Shown piece after piece: positions 40,061-50,514 of a stretch of 64,000 bases of DNA. Under the pieces are notes generated by a model that was not told the DNA's origin, did not search any database, and worked only from the letters and a program-made list of their open reading frames with translations. Both the position numbers and the translations under genes were made by a program. How positions within the stretch are numbered: the stretch's first letter is position 1; every line of letters begins with the position of its first letter. Origin of the DNA: Bryoerythrophyllum caledonicum (Eukaryota; Streptophyta; Bryopsida; Pottiales; Pottiaceae); contig OZ020514.1 of assembly GCA_963971425.1 (NCBI GenBank), positions 47,273,527 to 47,337,526 on the forward strand, in the 5' to 3' direction.

Positions 40061-41692
40061 ATGGCAGAAGGTACAAAAAGGACCCTCAACATGGACATGG
40101 AAATGGAATCCTCCGTACAGAGACCCACCCAAGCTCAGAGCTCAAAGGCAACTAGGAAAAGAGAAGAAATATCCAACACCAGCAAGAAAAGCAAGGCTTC
40201 CACAACGGAAAAAAGTAAGTCCATACAGACACCTGAACTAACCAAGTTTAAGTTCTGGATGGGGTTCCAGGCAATGGAGGCATTGGCAGTGGAGAATGGA
40301 GATGAGGAGCTCTTCAGGGAAGAAACGACACTTGACATAATGGCTAGAGGCGTGAAGAAAGGAGAAGCGGAAGAAGTAAGTAACGCAAGAGTAGCATTCC
40401 CTAGAATCCCACAAAATCTCTACCCCAAGTCTAAGAAAGGAATAGATGGGCAACATTACAACCTATCACAAATCCCTTTTGATATCAAGACCCATGAGAA
40501 TTCTGGATTATCATTTAGCTACCATGTAGCCATCCACTTTGAGCTCCCTAAAAACCCAATTATGCATGATGAGATTAAAAAGATGACCCTTGCTAGACTC
40601 AAAAAGATGAATATTGCTCTTGGAAAGAACATGGTGGACCCTCTTTTAATCCAATGTTTAAGTATCAAACATGGTGGGACTAAAGGAGTATGGGCTGGAA
40701 ATATTAAAATCCATCTACTTAAACCCGAACTAGACCGCTTGATGCTCCTAAAAGGCATTAGACCATTTATCTTTAATATTGATGATGAATTTGTTGTTGG
40801 CAAAGTATGCAAATCCTACCTCGGGATTGCAAAAGGTACTAACCTTTTTGTGAAGGTCAAAAGTGATAGCCTAATGGATTTTTCAGCCCAAACTCTCTTC
40901 AAGGAAATCCTTGAGAGTAGTTTTCACCGAGGACATGACTATGAAGTCTACGGTGTGCAAAAAGGACATGGAGATGCCCACGCATTTATTATCTCCACAA
41001 CGCCTCTCCAAACAAAGAAGATACTTGCTCACCATATCACCGTGAGAGAGGAAGTGATACAAGCAAGACAAGTGGGGGACACCAAAGGACCCAATGGTGT
41101 GGTGGAATCCAAAGCAAGGAAAGAAGCTCTAACCCTTACCCTCTCACCACTCCCTATCCATCTTGATGTCATGCATACAACACACGAAATTTATAAGATA
41201 ATGGGAGGAGCCAATGTGAGGAATATCTACTTCAACAAAGAAGAGGCTAACCATCACAATGGCAATGCAAATGTACTTTGTGCTAACCCCATTGTCTATA
41301 GGACCATTGTGCACAAAACCTTCGTTATGAATGGGAACTATGTGGATTTTGCTCCACATCGAAGAAGCTTGGAAGGAGACAACCGCCCCACCGAGGAATA
41401 AGTTAAAAGCTTTGGCTTTGACGACATTAACAAGGCTATTGTCAACACCATCACCACCTTCAAAATGCAAGACAAGAACGAGACTCTCACCAAGAAGGAC
41501 ATGGTGGAAATCTTGGAGGAGAACAAGAAGATTAGAAGAGAAACTCAAGAGTACACCAACAAAATGCACAACGAGCTCAAGGGAGAGATGGAGAACCTCC
41601 AAGATGCCCTAATTGGAGTACTCAAAAGCATGTCGGCTATCACGGGGAAGAAAAACTTGACAATTGAAGACAAAGAACCATCAAACATGTAG
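40061..41692 (+). pseudogene. LINE-like ORF1 protein with one in-frame TAA
   Basis: It starts at the ATG of MAEGTKRTLNMDMEM (40061). The frame is open to TAA at 41399-41401 and continues in the same frame to TAG at 41690-41692. After a Lys/Thr/Ser-rich N-terminus there is a folded region of about 350 residues without a clear family. The part after the TAA ends in a coiled coil (KKDMVEILEENKKIRRETQEY). ORF1 proteins of non-LTR retrotransposons are typically basic, coiled-coil, nucleic-acid-binding proteins; the assignment rests on that and on the downstream ORF2-type motif. The TAA could be CAA or GAA originally, or a readthrough site. Function is inferred. Confidence 0.55.
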
Positions 41693-43337
41693 TGGTACAA
41701 GACTACAAGGCAAACACGTACTTAGATACAGTATATCATACATATAAAATATGGTATAGTACTATATACTGGATACCAAGGAGCGTACGCAGATCTGAAA
41801 ATACACTAGAATACCCGTATAAATATAGAAAACCAAAAAATGTATTTGACCGTACACCGGAAAAAATGGAAATACCATAAACAAGTTTTTTTTATATATA
41901 TACAATACTCAAAATTAATACAGTACAAAAATCAAAAACTATACTAAAGACAATACGGAAAAAGAAAGAGGGAATTACATACATACTAAATACACAGTAT
42001 AAATACCGTACACAAAAACATAAAAACATAGTACACACGAAAATACGTACTATATATGAAAATATATATACAAAACACAAATACATAAACAAACAAAAGA
42101 CAAACAAAAATACATGTACACAACAACACAAAAACAAAGTTTACATGTGCTCACAAAAAACAAAAAATATATATACACACCCATACATAGACACAAAGAC
42201 ACACACACAAAATAGAGAACTACATACAAAAAACATACACACAAAAAAGACGACTATATATAAAAAACACACACACGCAAAATTACATTAAAAAGAACAC
42301 ACAAAAATCTATCTTCTCATAAACACCCAAAATCCAAAAAAAAACCAACACACTCAAACACACACAAAACCCAACTCACATACACAAACAAACAAAAACT
42401 ACATTAAAAAATACACAAATACACACAACATCAACTACACACACCAATACACTAAACATAAAACCATATACAAAAACACATACACAAACTTAAATCCATT
42501 AACACACCAAAAAACCAAAAAAGAACCAAGAAAAAAGGACCATACATATCCAAAAATACACACAAAAGTATACATACAAATAAGCAAAAACATAGACACA
42601 AAAACATACAAAAAAAAAAAAAAATTACACAAAAAAACGCAAAAAAACAAAAACAAAATCAACACCATATCCACCAAAAAAAATATAATCCCACACACAC
42701 ATCAAAAAACAAAAACGCCCAATACAAACTATAAATCAACTAAACATACATACACCACAAAAACAACTACAAACAAAAAAACCCCAACAAATAACAACAC
42801 ACACACACCCCCAAACAAACATAAACCCAAAAAAATCACACAAATAACAAATAACCTAAAACACGAAACTAAAGACATAAAATCACTATTACTCCTAAAA
42901 AAAAGAGACATAAAAACTGACCTTCATATACATACAAATACGAGTATAAACACCAGTATAAACAATAAAATTTATACTAACACAAACAACAAAACAAATA
43001 CTAAAATAAATCCCAACATACATAATAACACAACTACATATAAACAAGAACTAAACACCCCCCCAAATACCAACATAAACACATATACAAATATTCTTAC
43101 ATACCCCACACACTCATGGCCAAACACGAACACAAAAATATACAAACAAACATACACACACCAATACACCACTAAGAACACAAAAATACCTATGCAAATT
43201 AATACATGGACACAAAAGAAAATTATTATTATTAGTGTAACGAATACAACCACACCCATCATAAAAATGAACAACAAAAAAAATCATCATATCCAATATA
43301 CCAAAAACCCGCCTCCCCCTCAACAAAAAAACTCTAA
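41693..43337 (+). other. A/C-rich, almost G-free spacer
   Basis: About 1.6 kb in which the plus strand is nearly only A, C and some T, with endless ACACAAA and CAAAAAC patterns. There is no coding frame with protein-like composition; hydrophobic frames on the minus strand result from the bias. It lies between the LINE-like ORF1 and the ORF2-type motif, so it may be an unstructured intercistronic or leader RNA. Confidence 0.6.
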
Positions 43338-43772
43338 TAACACAATAAAACTCCAAAAATCCATAAGAAAATATTAAAACCTATCACTAAACATACATAT
43401 CACAAACTCCTTCTACTCCTAGGAGGGGACATAGAAACAAACCCAAGACCTATGCCTAACATACTAAAAAGACACCCTACATCACATAAGAAAAATGCCA
43501 AAATATACTTCATACCTAATACCATAAAATTACAACCGGAATATGAACACATCGCAAAATCCTTTGCACCTTTTTTAAAAAACACCCATACATTACACCA
43601 TACACTCAACACTACACATCCAAACATTGCCCAATACATACAACAATGAAATATGCACCCACCACCCCACATTCTATATGCACTAATAATCACTACTCAT
43701 CCAAACATAGATGAATGTAACCATCTCCTAAATCCACAAAATTTGAACACAATTACATGGATTAATACACTA
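43338..43772 (+). pseudogene. LINE-like ORF2 start with 2A-like motif, truncated
   Basis: The frame is open from 43338 and reads LLLLLGGDIETNPRPMP at 43407-43457. This is the GD-I/V-E-x-NPGP pattern found near the start of many non-LTR retrotransposon ORFs, with the Gly of PGP replaced by Arg (one G-to-A change). A TGA at 43647-43649 interrupts; the frame then continues to 43787. Endonuclease and reverse transcriptase are absent: the sequence gives way to the minus-strand gene ending at 43773. Confidence 0.5.
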
Positions 43773-45269
43773 CTACAATTCGGAGTCTGATCCATGGCCC
43801 GGAAACTTGTTTTCTTGAACAAATGCCCACTTGCTAGATCCTCGAAGCTTATTGATGCTATCCATAACTCCGAATCGACGCAAATATCGAAAGGATGTGA
43901 CCTTGTTGCGAATGTTGGGTGAAGACATATGCTTGTAAGTGTTGAGCACTGGAACAAGTTCGTTAAAGGTGAGAGTCGTGTGAGATGAATCCTCTGGGTG
44001 AAGCAATAACTCTCCAAGTAGATCTTTGCTTGCCTCCATGATAATGGCTGAATTGGTGGCAGTAGGAGTTCTCTGAACTTGCTCTCCAATAATACTCTCT
44101 GCCCTTTCTGTGAATTCCCTATCGATTCCAATCTTCACAGGATGTGTATGTGAACCAAGATGGATACAAGCTCGAGTTATATGACTTCTAGCAAGAACAT
44201 AGTAGATTTTAGGAGGGCATGTTGCAAGGCAAGAGGGAGGAACCTTACAGACCTTACAAACAACCTTTGAACCTTTAGGGAGGTCACATCCAATGTCGAA
44301 AGTGTTGGTGCTGACTCCATCCCACTCAACTTCATTTGCTGTTGTGGTGCGATGAACTCGGGTCACGTAATCGCAATCAACGTTCATACATTTGAGATGG
44401 CCCAAACAAGATGATGATTTGAACGTGAGCCCCATGTCGTTCTTGATATTGGACGTGATGGTTCGCGTCCAAGCTCGTCCGTTGTGTCGTTTGTCCATTC
44501 CACGAAGGAGCCTCGCCTGGGAGTGCGATGCTGAGGCACCGATAGGTGGCAATTCAAAAACAACATCACCATCAAAAGTGGGTGGCACGAATTCCACTTT
44601 CTCTAATTTGATGCTACTGTAATCAATCTTTGTAACTACAGACTTCGAACCTTTTCTAGCGGACAACTTTTTGAGACAATCAATGACACTATGCATATCT
44701 GAAGTACGGTGAGGAAGTGGAGGCTTGCCACTAGAGAGACATGGTGATTGAGAGAGCTGAGATAGATCAGATGGGGCGGGTTGGACCACGGTATGCGACA
44801 GAGGAGATAGGGGAGTTGGAGTGTCATCACCAGAGTCATCACTAAGAAGATGGATTGGTTCAAGCCCTGACTCTATCTTTTCTCTCTGGACACATGGTGT
44901 GTTGAGCGTGGAAGTAGCTGATTGTCTGGAAGTAAGAATTTCAGTTGATGCAGCAATGAGGGAGTCAGACAGACCATACAATCTAAACCTTCCTAGCGGT
45001 AGTCGCGAGAACTTAACACCATCATTCAGATAGGAGAGTTGATTGACTGTATGGGTGAGCTCACTAGAGGCATCGTCAAATATCTCCTGATCGACCTGCA
45101 TAGACTCCTCTAGGAACTGAAATCTAAGACTCAATCGAAAGGCTGTTACAATGCAAAATCCTTCGTCAGCAATGGGAAACGAGACAGGTATCACATGCCC
45201 ATTAGCATGTATGAATGCCATTGGAAAAGCAGATTGTGCAAGCTTGGTTGAAACACTGAGGAATGACAT
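43773..45269 (-). CDS. Cys/His-rich protein, divergent partner of the ParB-like gene
   Basis: 498 codons, intact, starting at the ATG of MSFLSVSTK, with no intron apparent. After about 200 residues of mostly Ser/Pro-rich, low-complexity sequence comes a basic segment (RRHNGRAWTRTITSNIK type) and a compact Cys/His region: SCLGHLKCMNVDCDYVTR, VVCKVCKVPPSC, and ACIHLGSHTHPV. The last piece resembles the C...HxH end of WRKY-GCM1 zinc domains common in Mutator-like transposases and plant DNA-binding proteins (inference). The C-terminal 130 residues are alpha-helical looking (TPTATNSAIIMEASKDLLG). No DDE catalytic core is seen. It faces away from the ParB-like gene across 1 kb, suggesting a two-gene unit. 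I cannot name the family. Confidence 0.65.
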   Translation of the reverse strand: MSFLSVSTKLAQSAFPMAFIHANGHVIPVSFPIADEGFCIVTAFRLSLRFQFLEESMQVDQEIFDDASSELTHTVNQLSYLNDGVKFSRLPLGRFRLYGLSDSLIAASTEILTSRQSATSTLNTPCVQREKIESGLEPIHLLSDDSGDDTPTPLSPLSHTVVQPAPSDLSQLSQSPCLSSGKPPLPHRTSDMHSVIDCLKKLSARKGSKSVVTKIDYSSIKLEKVEFVPPTFDGDVVFELPPIGASASHSQARLLRGMDKRHNGRAWTRTITSNIKNDMGLTFKSSSCLGHLKCMNVDCDYVTRVHRTTTANEVEWDGVSTNTFDIGCDLPKGSKVVCKVCKVPPSCLATCPPKIYYVLARSHITRACIHLGSHTHPVKIGIDREFTERAESIIGEQVQRTPTATNSAIIMEASKDLLGELLLHPEDSSHTTLTFNELVPVLNTYKHMSSPNIRNKVTSFRYLRRFGVMDSINKLRGSSKWAFVQENKFPGHGSDSEL

Positions 45270-46298
45270 ACACGTTTTAGAGGGAATTGTGATTCACTAA
45301 CAAGTATTAACGAGACATTTACAACCAAGCAATGAATGGTTATTCATAAACATTCAATATTTAGCAATTACGGTTGGATTCATTAAATGTACAATGAAGA
45401 GAAATGATATCAGTTGCAGTACAAAAGATAGACCAAATACTTGACAAGGCTATCCACGAGCTGCATTGTAGAGAATAGAAAGGGAATTGGCTGTAATCAA
45501 ATTCAAATAAAAACAAAATAGTGAGTAAATACGTTACAACCGATATGCCAAAATTTTATTACACTTAATATAGTGTAGTGGTTCAAACCATTTATAATAG
45601 AAGCGCCAATTTCCATGTGCATTTATGCAAAGCACTGCCCATAAATTTATTTAACATACCCAAGTACATGACCCTAAACCAATATTACTTGAATCCCAAT
45701 GCTGGTAACAGAAAATTGAAAATGGATTCTGACACTACCAGTTTGACACCTCCATTAATATATTCTGTTAAAATTTTGGGATTCTGTCAATAGGTAGTGG
45801 ATATAGAAGAGCTTAGTTGTCAATTCGTATTATTTGTATGATAAAGCTTGGTGGTCTTCAAACTGATGTGGCAACTCCTTCTCCATCTATTTTGGTGCAT
45901 AATGAGTTGCACCATGATTTAAGAGACCACCAAGGTCTACTATACTTAAAAAGGTCAAAGAATTGAGTTCTATCAGAGGAAGCAGCTGTTGAGATTCAAA
46001 ATTTTATTGGGTCCTTATGTGTCAAGCACCTAATTTTTTTAATCTAAAAATGAATAAAACATCCGTGATTGCGTTCACTAATAACATTTAATATGATTTC
46101 ATAAGGTTGATCTTTCTCGCTATAAGAATGCACATCGGAAGCACGTACAAATGAGTGAGGTAGATTGTGTTTGAGGTGATACATTTATCTTAGGAGTGAG
46201 GTGCTAGTTGTTAATAGCAGTGTATGTGTGCAGAGATGAATCATTGACTTTATGCAGCTAGCAAACGATAGTGTAGATCATATTTGTGTTGTTAACAG
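45270..46298. other. AT-rich intergenic region between divergent genes
   Basis: No gene is seen. It should hold promoters for both genes; I do not see an obvious paired array as in hAT-A. Confidence 0.45.
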
Positions 46299-46548
46299 GA
46301 AGAGAAGGAAAAAATGCCCGGCGATATATTTCTCCTCTGCAAAAGCCCTTAGAAGATCCAGAATGAAACAAAAGAAAGTGGTATGCAAAATAGGGGGGTC
46401 ATCACTTGGAGAAGTACGGAAAACGTTGCAGTTTGCGGGAGGAACAAGCAGCGGAGATGTTGTCACAGTCAATGCATTAAATGATGGACAATCAAACGTG
46501 CAAGAGAGCGCAGTAGACAAGCACAATGAAAGAACGGAAGTCATTGTG
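46299..46548 (+). CDS. Candidate 5' exon of the ParB-like/methyltransferase-like gene
   Basis: A basic open stretch (RKRRKKCPAIYFSSAKALRRSRMKQKK) between an acceptor-like TTAACAG and a strong donor GTAAGT (46549-46554). A second candidate exon (46861-47034, ending at GTGAGT) follows. Joining these to 50515 would need an intron of 3.5 to 4 kb, so linkage is tentative. Confidence 0.35.
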
Positions 46549-47100
46549 GTAAGTGTCCATTCATCAACTGTCGTAGGTAGATTTCAAAGTTGTTAGATAT
46601 TTAAAGAGGATTATTATTTACGGTATGAATATTTTTTTCAGAAATATGACTATGCATTCAATTAATTGGAACCAGTCAATGAGATCCATTATGAAATAAA
46701 TATTATGGAAATTTTAGCCGTCTTTGTCGAAAGCCTCAGTTAGGAATTTGATATGGAGTTCTTTAGGTCGGGTCCTAAACCCGAATGGATGACTCCAAAA
46801 CCCAAATGGATGGAACTGTAAACCTAGTATGAGAAGTCGTCACCCACAGAAGGTTCCATTTTGCCTTTGGTGGCGGCTGAGGGTCTTGGAGAGTTGGGAT
46901 TGAGGGTTGCGGCAAGGCTTGTGACCGTTTCGACCATGAGGGATTTTGTGCAAAATGTTTTGGAGAATGAGGAATCGATGAGGAGTACGCGGAGTCGGTC
47001 GAGGGGGGAGCTGGACGACCAAGCCGACGAGGACGTGAGTTTGAAGATGGGGAGGACAATCAAACGGACTAAGGTGTGCTCAAACTCATCATTCTATCTC

Positions 47101-47370
47101 TGCGTTGTGTGAAACTTGTTTGAGTCTGCTTGGGTTTGAGGGAACTCGTCGATTGAAGTGGAATCTCAATCGCTGGCTGTATACTTATCTCGGATCTGAG
47201 AGGACTGTTATTTCTCTTTCGGTAAGAAGTGGTTGTTGGTGCAAGAATCTCTGCGTTGTGCGAATTTCGTGAAAGTCTACTGGGGTTTGGGGGAACTGGT
47301 CGATCGATGGGGAATCTCAATCGGTGTCTCAATAGTTATCTCGGATCCGAGAAGACAATATTTCTCTTTA
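47101..47370 (+). repeat. Tandem duplication of about 150 bases
   Basis: Two diverged copies share CTCTGCGTTGTG, GGGAACT, GGAATCTCAATCG, ATCTCGGATC and TTTCTCTTT in order. Each contains one copy of the TCTCGGATCCGAGA palindrome. Confidence 0.75.
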
Positions 47371-50098
47371 GGGAACTAGTGGCTGCTGGTGCACTATTAT
47401 TGGAGGCCATCATGTCGATGATGAGACTCACCTAATTTTCAAGAGAAACTCTGAGCGGATGGAGATTGCAACAATCATTGTGAGTGACGAACTCACCCAT
47501 TCAATAGCCCTATCTTCAAGTATACCTCTTCAATTAACGGCATCTCGCCAACCATGCTTATGAATACTTGCTGAGCTTCGCTTCCATCAAGTTCACGGCG
47601 TTCAAAGACTGTTTTCGACATACTGCGCAGAGGGTTTGACCAAACTTAATTGAAAAAAACAACCACTTGTAAGTGACCAGTTCGGAGCCATTCCTTGGGA
47701 ACTTTTGGGAACGGGATGGTGCGGAGGGGTGAGCTGGTGCCATCTCGGATCCGATAACACCAGAAGTCACGTGGAGAAGTGTCTACAGTATGGACGGTTC
47801 AAGGGAGGGTTCTTACGTTTGTCGGGAGGGTTCATACGTACGTGCACTAATTGTTTCACTATCAAATAGCTCAAATGAGAGCAATTACTGCAATGATTTG
47901 CTGTGAGAAAGTGCAAGGTCGGAATGCGAGTCATTTATTGGGCCGAAGAGGACGTTTTACTTTCAGTGTTAAGTGATAGGCTCAAGAGGATGTGCTCATT
48001 GCAAGTCTAGAGTTCGTTATGAATATGTTGAATTCAGGCCGTTCATGCGAGTCACTTATCGGATCCGATGATGGATTTTTGGTGTGTCGGGGTGAGATCT
48101 TCGTCGTCTTGGATCCGAGATTAACTTTCACATTGAATACCAGCTGATGTTGAGTTTGGAAGACTCAGCCGGAAGAGAAGTTAGTGATTCACATGTGTTA
48201 GATTCGTCGGTGTGAGGGGTGCCGTCTCGGATCCGAGACTTAATAAAAAGTAGTGATCGATGATGGACAAAGAGGAGTCATGATATGGTGCACTGGACTT
48301 ACGAGGTGCACTTCACTGCACTGCACTTACACTCACGAGAAGAATATGTGCTGACTACATTGTACTTATCGTGTTGGATTCTCGATATCGAATCAGAAGG
48401 CTTATTATCGGTCGATGCTGGAGAATGATTCACCATGTCGTATAATGACCTTGGACTCTGATGATTTTATTGGTTTAGGGGTAGTGAGATAGAAGTCGTC
48501 TCGGATCCAAGATCCACCGTCACGTAGTGTGGTGGTCCGGTGTTGGCCTTGGGGGACGAATTCGGTTTCTGGGTGAATGATTAACCTGGTATGTTTATTT
48601 TGGCGTATTATGAAATTTTTGGTGTAGAGGGATGAAATTTTAGCCATCTCGGATCCAATAAGGCCTTGACGAGCCCATGAAACGAATGAGCACATATATC
48701 CTTTAAGCCCATCAACATTTGATTGCAGTATCGAGTTGGATATTTGGTCTTGCTACAGCTTCATCTTCATACTTGGTCAAACTGGATACCTGGTTTCTTG
48801 GATACTCTGGTCGGTCTGGATACCTACATACTTGGATACCTGCATACTTGGATACATGGATTCTTGGATACTCGGCCATACAGCATACCGGCCATAGTGA
48901 GGTACATTCCAGCCTTCAAATGTAGCCTGTCTCGGAACCGAGAACTCCTCCAGGTGAACTGATTAACCTAACTGTTCCAGGTTCGAGGAATTTTCATACA
49001 CAAAAACTCAAATAAAGTGGAGTCATGATGTGGTGGACTGCATGTTTGAGTCCAAACTGCACTTTCTCTTATGAGAGTCCAGACTGCAGTGCACTTACAC
49101 CCACGAGGTGATCCTGTACGAATCCTGACTGCATTGAACTTATTTGCATTAGATATTTCATCGTCTTGGATAGTCGTTATCGATTCGGAAGGAAAATTAC
49201 CGGTCGAGGCTGGAAAATATTGGATCACCCTGGGGGTGAATGATCAATCAGGTGGTTTATTGAACTTCGACTGTGATGATCTTATTCGTTCGGAGGGATG
49301 AGGTCGAAGTCGTCTCGGATCCGAGATATGATTGACATGGTCTGGTGGTCCAGTGTTGGCCGCGGAGGACGAAGTCGGTTTGGGGGTGAATGATTCACCT
49401 TGAATGTTTATCGTGGCCTGTTATGTATTCTTCGGTGCGGAGGGGTGATATTCAAGTCGTCTCGGATCCGATAAGGCATTTGCGAGCTCATGTAACGGAC
49501 GAGCACATGTACCCTGCAAGTCCGTCAATGTTAGAATCAAGTATCGGTTGATAATTAGTCTTGCTCTAGACCGCACTTCATACTGATTCGAGCTGGATTC
49601 TTGGTTTCCGGTCGGGTTGGATTCCTGCATACTAGGGTACTTGGATAACAGTCAAGCTACATACTGGCCATTATGAGCTGCATATCTGCCTTCATATGAA
49701 GCTGTCTCGGATCCGAGAACTGCATTGCGGTGATCAATATACCTCATAGTTCCAAGTTCCAGGAACTATCATGCACAGAACTATCATGCCCAAGAACACT
49801 ATTCAAGTTGATTACTGTGTGACGTTATGCTCAACGTCATCGATATTCAGAAGCATCTTCTACAACAAAGAAATCAAATCATAAAAAATAAGACAATGAT
49901 AAAATTATGCACCACAAATCATAAATCACTCCAAAGTTGGGGGAAATGGGTCTAGAATAGGATGTATCTTGGATCTTAGAAACATGCAACGAGGCAGCAT
50001 ATTGTACACTAAATCAGGTATCACTGCGACAACTATAATTGAGGTACTATATTTGAGAGTTGATCAGGCACTTTTGTAGATTGTTCTCGGATCCGAGA
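47188..50098. repeat. Dispersed array of the palindrome TCTCGGATCCGAGA
   Basis: Fourteen sites. Perfect: 47339, 48225, 49313, 49705, 50085. One mismatch: 47188, 47743, 48107, 48499, 48930, 49460. More degenerate: 48057, 48647, 49967. The site at 48225 extends to a perfect 16-base palindrome. Every site except 48930 and the degenerate core of none other keeps the central GGATC. Part of the array arose by tandem duplication, but several copies lie outside duplicated blocks. Confidence 0.85.
48240..49760 (+). repeat. Diverged tandem duplication, unit about 800 bases
   Basis: 48240-48970 and 49015-49760 share many blocks in order: GAGTCATGAT, a TGCACTTACAC...CACGAG segment, a CTTGGAT...TATCGATTCGGAAGG-type segment, GGTCCGGTGTTGGCC or GGTCCAGTGTTGGCC, GGTTTNTGGGTGAATGAT, and GAGCACAT. 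Palindromes at 48499/49313, 48647/49460 and 48930/49705 are corresponding positions. TTGGATAC short repeats lie at 48757-48880. Confidence 0.75.
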
Positions 50099-50514
50099 AG
50101 CGTGAGTTCACGGCAGAATTGCACTAGTGAAATATGAGACTCCAAAAAATTGAATAGTATTCCTGGGCAGATGAGAAAATTTTGAAATATTTTGGAGTCA
50201 TAATTTAGTGAGTTCACGGCGGAATTGCACTAGTGATATTTGTGAGGGCTATTCATTCTTTGCTATGTCCTTATGTGAGGGAAATTGATCTCCATGATTC
50301 AGAGATGTGATTTGTGATGCTACTTCTACTCCTTGGACCTTACTGGTTTGAGTGATAATTAATTTGATTTAATTTTTGGACGGAAATTGAATGTACTACT
50401 CGCTGAGAGGTCTTGACATTAAATCTTTCTCCATGGTCCGTTCAATGTAAAATTTTCTATTCATGATTAATTGTGATAATCTTAATACTTATGATTTTGT
50501 AATGAGAATCGCAG

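Noticed and set aside
41890..43277. Several hydrophobic minus-strand frames resembling membrane proteins
   Set aside because: They are an effect of the A/C-rich plus strand, which reads as Val/Phe/Leu/Cys in reverse; there is no consistent frame or family.
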